A DNA stretch of 64,000 nt from assembly GCF_025666195.1 (NCBI RefSeq), contig NZ_CP102592.1:4774001-4838000 (forward strand), given 5' to 3'. Under the pieces are notes generated by a model that was given only the letters and a program-made list of their open reading frames with translations, was not told where the DNA came from and did not search any database. This document shows positions 19,215 through 27,571 of this stretch, in pieces. Position 1 is the first letter of the stretch. Each line of letters starts with the position of its first letter. The translations under genes were made by a program, and so were the position numbers. Source of the DNA: Xanthomonas sp. CFBP 8443 (GTDB taxonomy: Bacteria > Pseudomonadota > Gammaproteobacteria > Xanthomonadales > Xanthomonadaceae).

Positions 19215-19856
19215 ATGCGAACGCTTCAAGAACTGCTCGATGGCGACGACGCAGCGATGCCGCTGGTCAGGCAATGGCTTTCCGAAGCTAGCCGTCCGTT
19301 CGAGGTCCTTCCGCCTTCGCAGCAGCGCGGCGAGGCCCTGGTCGGCCTCCAGGTCACCACGCGCTCGCCCATGGGCGCCATCGCGTACGAGACCGGCGGG
19401 CTGTTGATCGATCACGGTTGGCTGCGCATCCTCGGTTCGGGACATCCGAAATTGCCGCGCGACATCGTCGGGTGGAACGCCGACCGGTCTTCGGGTCACC
19501 TGCTGGTCGCGGACGACGTGGTGGGCGGCTTCTTCTCGTTGAACGGCGGCAGCCTCGGGAGCGATCTGGGCGCGATGTACTACCTTGCGCCCGATACGCT
19601 GCGATGGGAGGCCATGGACATCGGCTACAGCGACTTCCTCTGCTGGGCGCTCAGCGACCGCCTGGACCTGTTCTACGAAGGCTTGCGCTGGCACGGCTGG
19701 GAAGCCGACGTGAAGCAAGCCGATGGAGCCCAATGCTTCAACTTCTTTCCGTTTCTTTCGACCGAGGAAGGGTCCGTCGAATCCAGCTCCCGTAGACTGA
19801 TCGATGTCGCGGAGCAATTCGCTTTCAATACGACGCTGGCCGGCTGCGCGGAATGA
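19215..19856 (+). CDS. DUF2625 family protein
   Basis: A 213-residue cytoplasmic protein matching the DUF2625 family (SPMGAIAYETGGLLIDHGWL, RILGSGHPKLPRDI, FFSLNGGSLGSDLGAMYYLA, YSDFLCWALSDRLDLFYEGL, QCFNFFPFLS). Length is normal for the family. The ATG follows an attC-like hairpin by a few bases, so it is taken as a cassette gene. No catalytic motif is known. Its fold recalls SMI1/KNR4-like proteins, some of which are immunity proteins; that link is a guess. Confidence 0.82.
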   Translation: MRTLQELLDGDDAAMPLVRQWLSEASRPFEVLPPSQQRGEALVGLQVTTRSPMGAIAYETGGLLIDHGWLRILGSGHPKLPRDIVGWNADRSSGHLLVADDVVGGFFSLNGGSLGSDLGAMYYLAPDTLRWEAMDIGYSDFLCWALSDRLDLFYEGLRWHGWEADVKQADGAQCFNFFPFLSTEEGSVESSSRRLIDVAEQFAFNTTLAGCAE

Positions 19857-19956
19857 GCCGCAATCCAGGCGCCTTCGCCGGCGCCATGGCCGGCGCAGAG
19901 CCAGGTCGTCCGGCCGGCCCTCCCAATCGCCCAGTCCTCGAGAGACATCCATCCCT

Positions 19957-20355
19957 ATGCTCCACCACATTTCCCTTGGCGTTTCCGACATCGAGCGCTC
20001 GGCGCGCTTCTACGACGCGGCGCTTCTGCCGCTCGGCTACGTGCGCGTGTGGGAAGACCTGACCCCGGGAGACGACGATCAAGCGGTGGGCTACGGCCTG
20101 CCCGGCGGCGGCGACCGGTTGGCGATCAAGCTCAGGGGCGCGAACGCGTGCGCACCCGGCCCTGGATTCCATCTCGCCTTCGCTGCCGCCAGCCATGCTG
20201 CCGTCGACGCCTTTCATGCGGCGGCGCTGCAAAACGGCGGCCAGGACAATGGCGCTCCCGGGCTGCGTCCGGACTACGGGGACAGCTACTACGCCGCGTT
20301 CGTCGTCGATCCCGACGGCCATCGTCTTGAGGCCGTCCTCAATTCGACGCCCTGA
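19957..20355 (+). CDS. VOC (glyoxalase/bleomycin-resistance) family protein
   Basis: A 132-residue single vicinal-oxygen-chelate domain. It begins LHHISLGVSDIERSARFYDA and ends YAAFVVDPDGHRLEAVLN. Likely metal ligands are the His near residue 3, a central His in FHLAF, and the Glu in HRLEAV. The substrate is unknown; relatives include glyoxalases and antibiotic-binding proteins. It stands alone on its strand about 100 bases after the DUF2625 gene, and no attC was seen between them. Confidence 0.87.
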   Translation: MLHHISLGVSDIERSARFYDAALLPLGYVRVWEDLTPGDDDQAVGYGLPGGGDRLAIKLRGANACAPGPGFHLAFAAASHAAVDAFHAAALQNGGQDNGAPGLRPDYGDSYYAAFVVDPDGHRLEAVLNSTP

Positions 20356-20606
20356 CACCCGCATACCGCTCAGCGGCGCTTTGAAGCGAGTGCGAGAATC
20401 GGTGCATCGCTCGGGTTGTCGGGCAGCTTCCTGGATTCGTTCGCTCCACAATCGAACGCCATTCGGCAGCGTTTCACAATGATGGTCGGAGCGATAGCGC
20501 TCCCGGCTGCCTGGTCGAAGGAACGACTCGAGGTGGCGTCGGGAATGCGCCAGCGAGGCTTCTTCGTTATCCTGCCCGCCCTTCTTCATGGACGAACACC
20601 GAACCC

Positions 20607-21047
20607 ATGTCCGACGACGCCGCGTCCCGTATCGGGAACATATTGCTGGGCCTGCTGTTCGCGCTGCTCGGGCTCGTCTTACTGGGTGTTGCGGCCGGTC
20701 TCGCGCTTGACCGGCACGAATTCCTCGCTCGCGCACAGACCGCCGATGGCGTCGTCAGCCGCTTGAACGCCGGCGGCGCGCATCCTGAGATCGCCTTCAC
20801 GACAGGTGCTGGCGAAAAAATATCCTATCCCCAGGGCGGCTTCATCTCCATCCATCGGCCAGGTCAGACGGTGCGGGTGCGTTACCTGCCCGAGTGGCCG
20901 TCGGGCAGCGCCGTGATCGATGATCCGGGTGCGCTGTGGGGCGTGCCCGTGGTCATGGGAGGCATGGGCCTGATATTCGCCATCGCCGGCGTGGCAAGAG
21001 TCGTTCGTCGCAGCCGCGGTGCAGTCCGTCCGCAGCAACAGCGTTGA
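20607..21047 (+). CDS. DUF3592-like membrane protein
   Basis: A 146-residue protein with one membrane helix near the N-terminus (residues 11-33, LLGLLFALLGLVLLGVAAGL) and one near the C-terminus (about 113-132). The external segment between them fits DUF3592 (TADGVVSRLN, HPEIAFTTGAGEKISY, GQTVRVRYLPEWP). The tail is basic. Function unknown. The 250 bases before it hold no recognisable gene. Confidence 0.75.
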   Translation: MSDDAASRIGNILLGLLFALLGLVLLGVAAGLALDRHEFLARAQTADGVVSRLNAGGAHPEIAFTTGAGEKISYPQGGFISIHRPGQTVRVRYLPEWPSGSAVIDDPGALWGVPVVMGGMGLIFAIAGVARVVRRSRGAVRPQQQR

Positions 21048-21170
21048 ACGCAGGCGCCACCCAGCCGATGCGGATCGGAAGGTCGCTCGCAACGATTCGA
21101 CCGTGCGCCTACGCTTGAGCAGCAGCTGTCGAAAGCGATCTTCTGACGACATGCCTTTATGCACTGCCCG

Positions 21171-21177
21171 GTTAGGC
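21171..21177 (+). other. Isolated GTTAGGC, possible right edge of the integron
   Basis: A perfect integron core heptamer with no clear attC hairpin beside it, just before the phosphoesterase gene. It may be the last R' core of a decayed array or a chance match. Confidence 0.2.
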
Positions 21178-21208
21178 TAATGACACCTCTCCGTTACGGA
21201 CAGCGCCC

Positions 21209-21676
21209 ATGCACCCAACCCAGCCATTGCGGATCGGCCTGATCTCCGACACCCACGGCCTGCTGCGGCCACAGGCGCTGGCGGCGATGCAGGGCTGCGA
21301 CGCGATCGTGCACGCCGGCGACGTCGGCAAGCCGGACATCCTCGACGCCTTGCGCGCGATCGCGCCGCTACACGCAATCCGCGGCAACATCGATACCGCG
21401 CCATGGGCACAGGCGCTGCCCGACGTCCTGGACGTCGAGATCGCAGGCGTGCGCCTGCACGTGCTGCACGACCTGAAGACGCTGGCGCGCGAACCGGCGG
21501 GCGTGGACGTGGTGGTCAGCGGGCATTCGCACAAACCCTTGCTGCGGACCCGCGACGGCGTGCTGTACATCAATCCCGGCAGCGCTGGCCCGCGCCGTTT
21601 CAGTCTGCCGATCAGCGTCGGCTATCTGCATCTGCAGGCCGACGGCGTCCGCGGCGAGCTGTTGAACTTGGTGTGA
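21209..21676 (+). CDS. YfcE-type metallophosphoesterase
   Basis: A 155-residue calcineurin-like phosphoesterase of the YfcE/MJ0936 class. Metal-binding motifs appear in order: GLISDTHG, VHAGDVG, IRGNID, VSGHSHKPL, and a closing NPGSAGPRR. Members hydrolyse small phosphodiesters in the cytoplasm with Mn. The natural substrate is unknown. It probably belongs to the core chromosome beyond the integron. Confidence 0.92.
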   Translation: MHPTQPLRIGLISDTHGLLRPQALAAMQGCDAIVHAGDVGKPDILDALRAIAPLHAIRGNIDTAPWAQALPDVLDVEIAGVRLHVLHDLKTLAREPAGVDVVVSGHSHKPLLRTRDGVLYINPGSAGPRRFSLPISVGYLHLQADGVRGELLNLV

Positions 21677-22142
21677 GACGGCTGCAGGCGTCATGCAAGC
21701 ATGGAACTGGCATGTAAGCGCTGGACCGCGCTGCAGCGCGCAGAGGACACGGCAGCCACGGCCGCAGTGGTTGGTGACGCGTTGCCACTTTCGCGGATAC
21801 CCGGCGCCCAGATCGGGCGCTCACCGGCGATCACGCGATCCGCACGATGCGACAGCCGATCGCGGCTTTGGCGATGGCCAAGAACGTCTGGCGCCATCTC
21901 GCTCCACGGCCGCGCTCGCGCCCGCCGATGCATGGCGCCATGCCGCCCCCAATTGCGCCGGCGGCGATCGCTGCTGCCGGCATCGCCAATCTCCGCTAGA
22001 GTTGGTCGCGGGCCATGGGCTTGACCGGCGCTACGGGGACGGGAAACAGGGCAGAGGCCGCGCGGGGGCGCAAGGCACTACCAAGGCGCCCGATGCAATG
22101 GGAATGGACGACGTACATCGCGCGGAAAAACGGGGATGCCTT
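21677..22142. other. 466-base stretch with no recognised gene
   Basis: All open frames here look like composition-driven shadows, with Arg/Ala-rich random sequence. Short palindromes such as gcgctgcagcgc are visible. Nothing functional was recognised. It may be decayed sequence or an upstream region for the following membrane gene. Confidence 0.4.
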
Positions 22143-22568
22143 ATGTGGAAAAAGTTCGGCGGTAGCTTCGGCAAGATGGGCCTTGGAAAAATGTCCAAGG
22201 ACGAATATCAGGCAAACCTCAACGGCATGAACATGTTCTTCGGGGCCGTGCTGGGGTTGGTCCTCGCCGGTACCGAGAAGCTCAACGACTGGCAGTTCGG
22301 CGTGGTGCTGACCATGCTCGCCGGCATCGTCATTTCCATTCTCTTCATCTCCAGCAGCCGGCACAGGGTGGTCTATGCGATCTATACGGTCGTGCTCGTG
22401 CTGACGCTTCCCCGGATGGCCGACCTCATGCTCAGAGGGCACGATGTCATCCCCGGCAAGGTCCAACCCACGCTGATCGTGTGGACCGCCATGACCATCA
22501 TGGTGGAATTCTGGGGCCGCGAACGCGACCAGGCCGCCTCCACGGTCGGCTCCGACCAATCCGGTTGA
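22143..22568 (+). CDS. Four-helix membrane protein, hypothetical
   Basis: A 141-residue protein with a short basic Gly-rich N-terminus (KKFGGSFGKMGLGKM) followed by about four membrane helices (starting near residues 30, 51, 75 and 110). The ATG follows cgggga. The gene ends 7 bases before the next membrane gene, suggesting a two-gene operon. No family recognised. Confidence 0.75.
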   Translation: MWKKFGGSFGKMGLGKMSKDEYQANLNGMNMFFGAVLGLVLAGTEKLNDWQFGVVLTMLAGIVISILFISSSRHRVVYAIYTVVLVLTLPRMADLMLRGHDVIPGKVQPTLIVWTAMTIMVEFWGRERDQAASTVGSDQSG

Positions 22569-22575
22569 GGCGCAG

Positions 22576-22872
22576 ATGGCCATTCTCAAGCGCATCGTCC
22601 AATCCTTGTGGTGGCTCGCGCTGGCCTACGTTCCGTTGGCGCTCTCCGACAGGATCGAGCGCTTGTACGCGGAGTTGGGCTGCCCGCCTCGCGGGGATTG
22701 CTACGTGGCCGGCACGATCACGGCATTCGATCTCTGGCTGTTGACGCTCGCGATCACCGTGCTGGTGTGGCCTGCCTGCCTCTGGTTTCTCGGTCTGCGC
22801 TGGATGACCGGCCGGCTGGCCACCTGGCTTGGAACCCTGTTCAAGGCACACCGGCTGCGCCGGCAGGGCTGA
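22576..22872 (+). CDS. Small two-helix membrane protein, hypothetical
   Basis: A 98-residue protein with helices at about residues 8-24 and 48-75. Two cysteines (ELGCPPRGDC) lie in the segment between them. It has a basic C-terminal tail. It follows the preceding membrane gene by 7 bases. A 10-base direct repeat (gcggtttcca twice) lies just after its stop. Function unknown. Confidence 0.72.
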   Translation: MAILKRIVQSLWWLALAYVPLALSDRIERLYAELGCPPRGDCYVAGTITAFDLWLLTLAITVLVWPACLWFLGLRWMTGRLATWLGTLFKAHRLRRQG

Positions 22873-22933
22873 TTCGCGCAGCGGTTTCCAGCGGTTTCCA
22901 GCGGGGCCGGCGACGCATGGCCTCCCCGCCCAC

Positions 22934-24514
22934 TCACCAATCCGTCGGCGCGTAGTCCTTCAGGAACTGCCCCCACACGTGCTCGCCGGTGTTGAAGCCG
23001 TGGATGATCGGGTCGACGATGCGCGCGGCGCCGTCGACGATGTCCAGCGGCGGATGGAAGCGCTCTTCCTGCACCTTGCGCGCGGCGATCTCGGCCGGAT
23101 CCTCGTCGGTCACCCAGCCGGTGTCCACGCTGTTCATGTGGATGCCGTCGTTCTGGTAATCGGCTGCCGAGGTCCGGGTCATCATGTTCAACGCGGCCTT
23201 GGCCATGTTGGTGTGCGGATGCCGGGTGGTCTTGAAGTTGCGGTAGAACTGCCCTTCCATCGCCGACACGTTGACGATGTGCTTGTCGCGTTCGGGCGTG
23301 CGCAGCATCAGCGGCTTGAGCCGCGCGTTGATGATGAACGGCGCGATGGCGTTGACCAGCTGCGTCTCCAGCAGCTCCACCGACGGCACTTCGGCCATCA
23401 GCAGGCGCCACGAGTTGCGCCCGCGCAGGTCCACCTGCTGCAGGTCTTGGTCCAGCCGGCCTTCCGGGAACAGATGCTGCTGGCCGAGCAGCTCGTCGGC
23501 CAGCAGCGGCACTTGCGACAGTTCGGCGGCGCGAGTCAGGCCATCGGCACCGCTGATGCCGTGGCCCTGACCCGCCGCCAACGTGGTCGCCGACGCCGCA
23601 GGCAGCAGTTCCGGGCTGCGCAAGCCCTCGTAGTGGCCGACCAGGCGGCGCACGTGCTCGGGCAGTTCGTGCAGCGCGGCGGTTTCGCCGGCCATCATGT
23701 GCGCGTAGAACTGCGGCGGCCGGCGCACGGTCTGGCAGGCGTTGTTGACGATGAAGTCCAGCCGCTCGCGCGTGGCCAGCAGCTGGCTGCAGAACGCCTC
23801 GACGCTGGGCGTGTGGCGCAGGTCCAGGCCGAACACCTGCAGGCGGTGGCCCCATTCGGCGAAGTCCGGCTCCTGCGCGTAGCGCGCGGCCGAATCGCGC
23901 GGGAAGCGCGTGGTCACGATCAACTCGGCGCCGGCGCGCAACAGCTTCAGTCCGGCCTGGTAGCCGATCTTGACCCGGCCGCCGGTCAGCAGCGCCACGC
24001 GCCCGCGCAGATCGGCGGTCTCGGTACGCTTGAAGTAGTTCAGCTCGGCGCAGGCCGGGCACATCTGGTCGTAGAAATGGTGCAACTTGGTGAACTTCTG
24101 CTTGCACACGTAGCAGTGGCGCAACTCGGGCGAATGCGGCGCCGCAGGTTCTTCGGCCGCAGCGTTGCCGGCGTCGTGCAGGCCGGCGGCATGCGGCGGG
24201 AAGTAGTTCGGCGTACTGAACACCGGCTTGCGCCGCAGCGCGCGGATGCCGGTCTGCTCGAGCAGCGCCTCGGCCTTGCGCACCTTTTCCTGGTGGCGTT
24301 CGCGCGCCTGCTGCTTGAGCAACTGCCGGCGCGCCTTGGGTTCCGGGTGATAGACCTTCGCCACCACCTGGTGCAGGCGCACGCGGTCGGCCTCGGGCAA
24401 TGCATCGAGCACGCTGCGGTCGGCGTCGATGGCTTCGAGCAGGTCCAGGGCGACGCGCAGGCGTTCGGTCAGGGGCAGGTCGTCGGTGGCGGGGGGCGAG
24501 GCGGTGGTGTTCAA
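22934..24514 (-). CDS. SDR-family protein with an N-terminal zinc finger
   Basis: A 526-residue protein. The first 150 residues are helical and charged. Next comes a Cys4 motif CYVCKQ...CPAC (C-x2-C, 14-residue gap, C-x2-C) that should bind zinc. A Rossmann SDR domain follows (ALLTGGRVKIGYQAGLKLL, VTTRFPRD, DFIVNNACQ). The cofactor Gly motif is changed to GGRVKIG. The usual catalytic YxxxK reads TNMAK, so the Tyr is replaced by Thr while the Lys is kept. A normal SDR reaction is therefore doubtful. The apparent start is TTG with a weak ribosome site. Substrate and role unknown. Confidence 0.8.
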   Translation of the reverse strand: MNTTASPPATDDLPLTERLRVALDLLEAIDADRSVLDALPEADRVRLHQVVAKVYHPEPKARRQLLKQQARERHQEKVRKAEALLEQTGIRALRRKPVFSTPNYFPPHAAGLHDAGNAAAEEPAAPHSPELRHCYVCKQKFTKLHHFYDQMCPACAELNYFKRTETADLRGRVALLTGGRVKIGYQAGLKLLRAGAELIVTTRFPRDSAARYAQEPDFAEWGHRLQVFGLDLRHTPSVEAFCSQLLATRERLDFIVNNACQTVRRPPQFYAHMMAGETAALHELPEHVRRLVGHYEGLRSPELLPAASATTLAAGQGHGISGADGLTRAAELSQVPLLADELLGQQHLFPEGRLDQDLQQVDLRGRNSWRLLMAEVPSVELLETQLVNAIAPFIINARLKPLMLRTPERDKHIVNVSAMEGQFYRNFKTTRHPHTNMAKAALNMMTRTSAADYQNDGIHMNSVDTGWVTDEDPAEIAARKVQEERFHPPLDIVDGAARIVDPIIHGFNTGEHVWGQFLKDYAPTDW

Positions 24515-24772
24515 GACGGATCCGGGATGAGCGGCGGCGAGCCGTGGCGAAAGGCGCGGCAGAACGCCGACGAAAGACAGCGGTAGAAACAGCGATGCGG
24601 CGCGCCGGGCGCTTGCGGCGAACGGGAGGCGGCAGCGCTAGGGACGTTGCGACCGACCGGGATGGGCGGGCCAGGCGACATTTTCGCCGATCAGGGGTGC
24701 CGGCGCCATGTCGGCGCGGATTGCGCCTCGATCCTGTCCTCACGCTCCACGCGCCAGGCGCCGGCGCCGCGC

Positions 24773-25237
24773 TCATGCGCCGTCGGCGGGCGCGTCGACC
24801 TTGCGTACCGTCGTCTGCCGCGGCTTGAGCGCGCGGCCGGCGGCATCGCGCGGCAGCATCGCCGGCAGCGGCTTGCCGGTACGCCGATCGAGCAGGCGCG
24901 AATGCGCCTCGCCCGACGCGAACAGATGCCGCTCGCCCCATTGCCGCAACGCCAGCAGCAGCGGGAACAGCTGCTCGCCTTTCTCGGTGAGCGCGTATTC
25001 CTGGTAGGCGCTGCCGTCGGCGGCCGGCCGCAGCGCCAGGATCTGCGCCTCGACCAGCAGTCGCAGGCGATCGGCCAGGATGTTGCGCGCCATGCCCAGA
25101 CTGCGCTGGAAATCGCCGAAGCGGCTGATCCCGTCGAAGGCATCGCGCAGGATCAGCAGCGCCCAGCGCTCGCCGATCAGATCCACCGAACGCGCCACCG
25201 GGCACGGCTGGGTGGAGTGCTTGCTGCGTCTGGCCAT
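24773..25237 (-). CDS. HxlR-family transcriptional regulator
   Basis: A 154-residue winged-helix regulator. It has the HxlR N-terminal Cys motif (TQPCPVARSVDLIGERWALL) and helix-turn-helix LGMARNILADRLRLLVEAQI. The single Cys near residue 12 is where redox- or electrophile-sensing members are modified. aaggag lies before the ATG. It is divergent from an MFS exporter across 102 bases holding two matching inverted repeats. It is likely the repressor of both genes. Confidence 0.92.
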   Translation of the reverse strand: MARRSKHSTQPCPVARSVDLIGERWALLILRDAFDGISRFGDFQRSLGMARNILADRLRLLVEAQILALRPAADGSAYQEYALTEKGEQLFPLLLALRQWGERHLFASGEAHSRLLDRRTGKPLPAMLPRDAAGRALKPRQTTVRKVDAPADGA

Positions 25238-25266
25238 GCCGTCTCTCCTTCGCCGAGTGCGCTATC

Positions 25267-25320
25267 GGTTGCATTTTAAAACCAAAGGCGACACGCTGTT
25301 ACTGGTTTTTAATCGAAACT
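25267..25320. promoter_or_regulatory. Twin HxlR operator candidates
   Basis: GGTT-N9-AACC at 25267-25283 and GGTT-N9-AACT at 25304-25320 share spacing, and their centres are 37 bases apart. They lie in the AT-rich gap between the divergent HxlR and MFS genes, where a dimeric winged-helix repressor would bind. Confidence 0.6.
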
Positions 25321-25339
25321 AGTTAGCGACGCACGAGCC

Positions 25340-26560
25340 ATGCCGACCGTATCCGATTCCGAGCTCAAGCCCGAGCCGCCCAGGCTGAGCCGCGCGCAAG
25401 TGGCGCTGTTCGCCTGCGCCAGCGGCGCCAGCGTGGCCAACGTCTATTTCGCGCAGCCGCTGCTCGATGCGCTGGCGGCGGAATTCGGCATCGGCCAGGG
25501 CGCTGCCGGCGGCGTGATCGGCGCGACCCAGGCCGGTTGCGCACTGGCGCTGTTGCTGGTGGTGCCGCTGGGCGATCGCCACGCGCGGCGCCCGCTGATG
25601 CTGTGGCAAGGCGGCGCATTGCTGGCCGCGCTGCTGGCGGTGGCCGCGGCGCCGACGCTACCGGCACTGCTGGCAGGAATGCTCGCCCTGGGCTTGCTGG
25701 GCACGGCGATGACCCAGGGCCTGATCGCCTATGCCGCGGCCAGCGCCGCGGCGGCCGAACGTGGCCGGGTGGTCGGCGCCGCCCAGGCCGGCGTGGTGAT
25801 CGGGCTGCTGTTGGCGCGGGTGCTGGCTGGCGTGATCGCCGATCTGGCCGGCTGGCGCGGCGTCTATGCCGCATCCGCCGCGCTGACCCTGGTGCTGCTG
25901 TTGTGGTTGCGGCATGCGTTGCCCGCCCTGCCCGCGCCGCAACGGCCGCCCGGCTATGCGGCCCTGCTGCGCTCGATGCTGCGCATGCTGGCGCACGAAC
26001 GGGTGCTGCAGATCCGCGGCGGCATCGCGCTGCTGATGTTCGCCAGCTTCTCGATCTTCTGGACCGCACTGGTGCTGCCGCTGAGCGCAGCGCCGTATGC
26101 CTACTCGCATGCCACGATCGGCGCATTCGGCCTGGTCGGGGCGGTCGGCGCGCTCGCCGCAGCGCGTGCCGGGCGCTGGGCCGACCGTGGCTGGGCGCAG
26201 CGCTGCAGCGGGCTGATGCTGGCGCTGCTGCTGGCGTCGTGGCTGCCGCTGGCGCTGGGCATGCGCTCGCTGGCGGCGCTGGTGCTCGGCATCGTAGTGT
26301 TGGACATGGCCGGCCAGGCGATCCACGTCATCAACCAGAGCCTGATCTTCCGCGGCGACACGTCGGCGCACAGCCGGCGCGTCGCCGGCTACATGCTGTT
26401 CTACGCGCTGGGCAGCGGCCTGGGCGCGATCGCCGCCACCGCCACCTATGCGCATGCCGGATGGACGGGCGTGTGCATACTGGGAGCGGCGACCAGCGCG
26501 GCGGCGCTGCTGTTCTGGGCGACCACGCTGCGCTGGATGCCGGCGACATCCGCGCGTTAG
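25340..26560 (+). CDS. MFS drug-efflux-type transporter
   Basis: A 406-residue inner-membrane protein with twelve predicted helices. It carries the major-facilitator loop between helices 2 and 3 (LGDRHARRPLM). It resembles the DHA1 exporters commonly controlled by HxlR or MarR regulators. The ATG lies at the end of the operator-bearing gap. Export of a toxic aromatic or quinone is inferred from the HxlR pairing, not visible in the sequence. Confidence 0.9.
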   Translation: MPTVSDSELKPEPPRLSRAQVALFACASGASVANVYFAQPLLDALAAEFGIGQGAAGGVIGATQAGCALALLLVVPLGDRHARRPLMLWQGGALLAALLAVAAAPTLPALLAGMLALGLLGTAMTQGLIAYAAASAAAAERGRVVGAAQAGVVIGLLLARVLAGVIADLAGWRGVYAASAALTLVLLLWLRHALPALPAPQRPPGYAALLRSMLRMLAHERVLQIRGGIALLMFASFSIFWTALVLPLSAAPYAYSHATIGAFGLVGAVGALAAARAGRWADRGWAQRCSGLMLALLLASWLPLALGMRSLAALVLGIVVLDMAGQAIHVINQSLIFRGDTSAHSRRVAGYMLFYALGSGLGAIAATATYAHAGWTGVCILGAATSAAALLFWATTLRWMPATSAR

Positions 26561-26782
26561 CCAGCTTCATCGCAGGCATCCGCCGTTGGCGACGTGGCTG
26601 GGAAGGACACCGGCTGGCCTCGACCAGCGCTTGCCACAGGCGCCGCCGGTAACGCCTGGCGCGACTGGCGCTCACCTACGTTCGTTGCAGCCTCCTGCAG
26701 CGGTCGCACGCTTGCGCGGCCGAGCGCCTGAACAGTAGCCTGCGGTACGTGCATCCCCACATCGAGCGACCGACATCGGCCC

Positions 26783-27532
26783 ATGTCCCTGACCTTGCGT
26801 CTCTCGTGGAAGTTCTTCAGCGCGCGCGGATTGCCCATTGCTGTGGCATTGGCGCTCGTCTTCGCCGCGATGCGTGCGGCAGGAACGCTGGCGCCGGCGC
26901 ACTGGCGCTGGCTGCTGCCGCTCAGCTTCGTATGCATGGCGGCGAGTCCGTGGCTGCTGCTCTCCCGTCTGGGACGCCAGCAGATCGGATTGGTGCGGCC
27001 GATACGGCATGTCTGGTTCGCAACGTCGATCGCGCTGGGCGCGCTGGCGGCCTTGGCATGCTTCGCGCTCGGCACGATCGCGTTCGGCAGCAGCGAGGAC
27101 AACTGGTTCGTCAGCATTGCGCGCAACTATCGCGACACGATTCCCCACCAGGGCCTCACCACGGCGCAGCTGTTCCTCGTGGCCACCGTGCCGGCGCTGG
27201 TGTTCAGCCCGATCGGCGAAGAGATCTTCTTTCGCGGCCTGCTGCAACGCGCGCTGGAGGAGCGGTTCTCGCTCCGTGCCAGCACCTGGATCGAAGCTTC
27301 GCTGTTCGGCCTGGTGCACCTTTGCCATCACGGATTGCTGGCGACCGCCACCGGCATCCGCCTGCTGCCGATGTCCGGTGCGCTATGGGTGGCGCTGATG
27401 TTCTGCGTGGCGCTGATGTTCGCCCGGCTGCGCCATCGCAGCGGTTCGCTATTGCCGGCGATGGCGGCGCATGCGAGCTTCAATCTGGCGATGAACGTGT
27501 GCATCTTCGCTGCGCTGTGGCCAGCAGGTTGA
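26783..27532 (+). CDS. CPBP-family intramembrane metalloprotease
   Basis: A 249-residue multi-helix membrane protein of the CAAX protease/bacteriocin-processing (Abi) family. Its motif 1 is EEIFFRGLLQ (Glu-Glu-x3-Arg, near residue 147), motif 2 is FGLVHLCHHG, and the last helix has HASFNLAMN. These give the Glu and His residues of the metal site. Substrates of bacterial members are mostly unknown. The gene stands alone between non-coding gaps. Confidence 0.88.
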   Translation: MSLTLRLSWKFFSARGLPIAVALALVFAAMRAAGTLAPAHWRWLLPLSFVCMAASPWLLLSRLGRQQIGLVRPIRHVWFATSIALGALAALACFALGTIAFGSSEDNWFVSIARNYRDTIPHQGLTTAQLFLVATVPALVFSPIGEEIFFRGLLQRALEERFSLRASTWIEASLFGLVHLCHHGLLATATGIRLLPMSGALWVALMFCVALMFARLRHRSGSLLPAMAAHASFNLAMNVCIFAALWPAG

Positions 27533-27571
27533 GCTAGACCATATTGCAGCGCCATCGGTGCGGCCACACGC

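Larger units (their letters stand above)
15300..19856. mobile_element. Chromosomal integron at the ilvD locus (intI pseudogene, attI, cassette array)
   Basis: Directly downstream of ilvD lies a degraded integron integrase reading toward ilvD. Behind it come a GTTAGGC core site and a run of short genes of the same orientation, separated by attC-like hairpins. The array is visibly less GC-rich than the flanks. Xanthomonas integrons are known at exactly this locus. The left edge is the intI end. The right edge is uncertain: the last attC-like hairpin I can read is at 19151-19205, so the DUF2625 gene is taken as the last cassette; a lone GTTAGGC at 21171 could mark a longer array. Confidence 0.78.

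Noticed and set aside
19825..20736. 303-codon minus-strand frame over the VOC gene
   Set aside because: It is antisense to a clear VOC domain and lacks any motif.
22701..25274. 857-codon minus-strand frame across the SDR and HxlR genes
   Set aside because: It overlaps two real genes on the same strand in another frame; its sequence is Arg/Pro/Ala noise.
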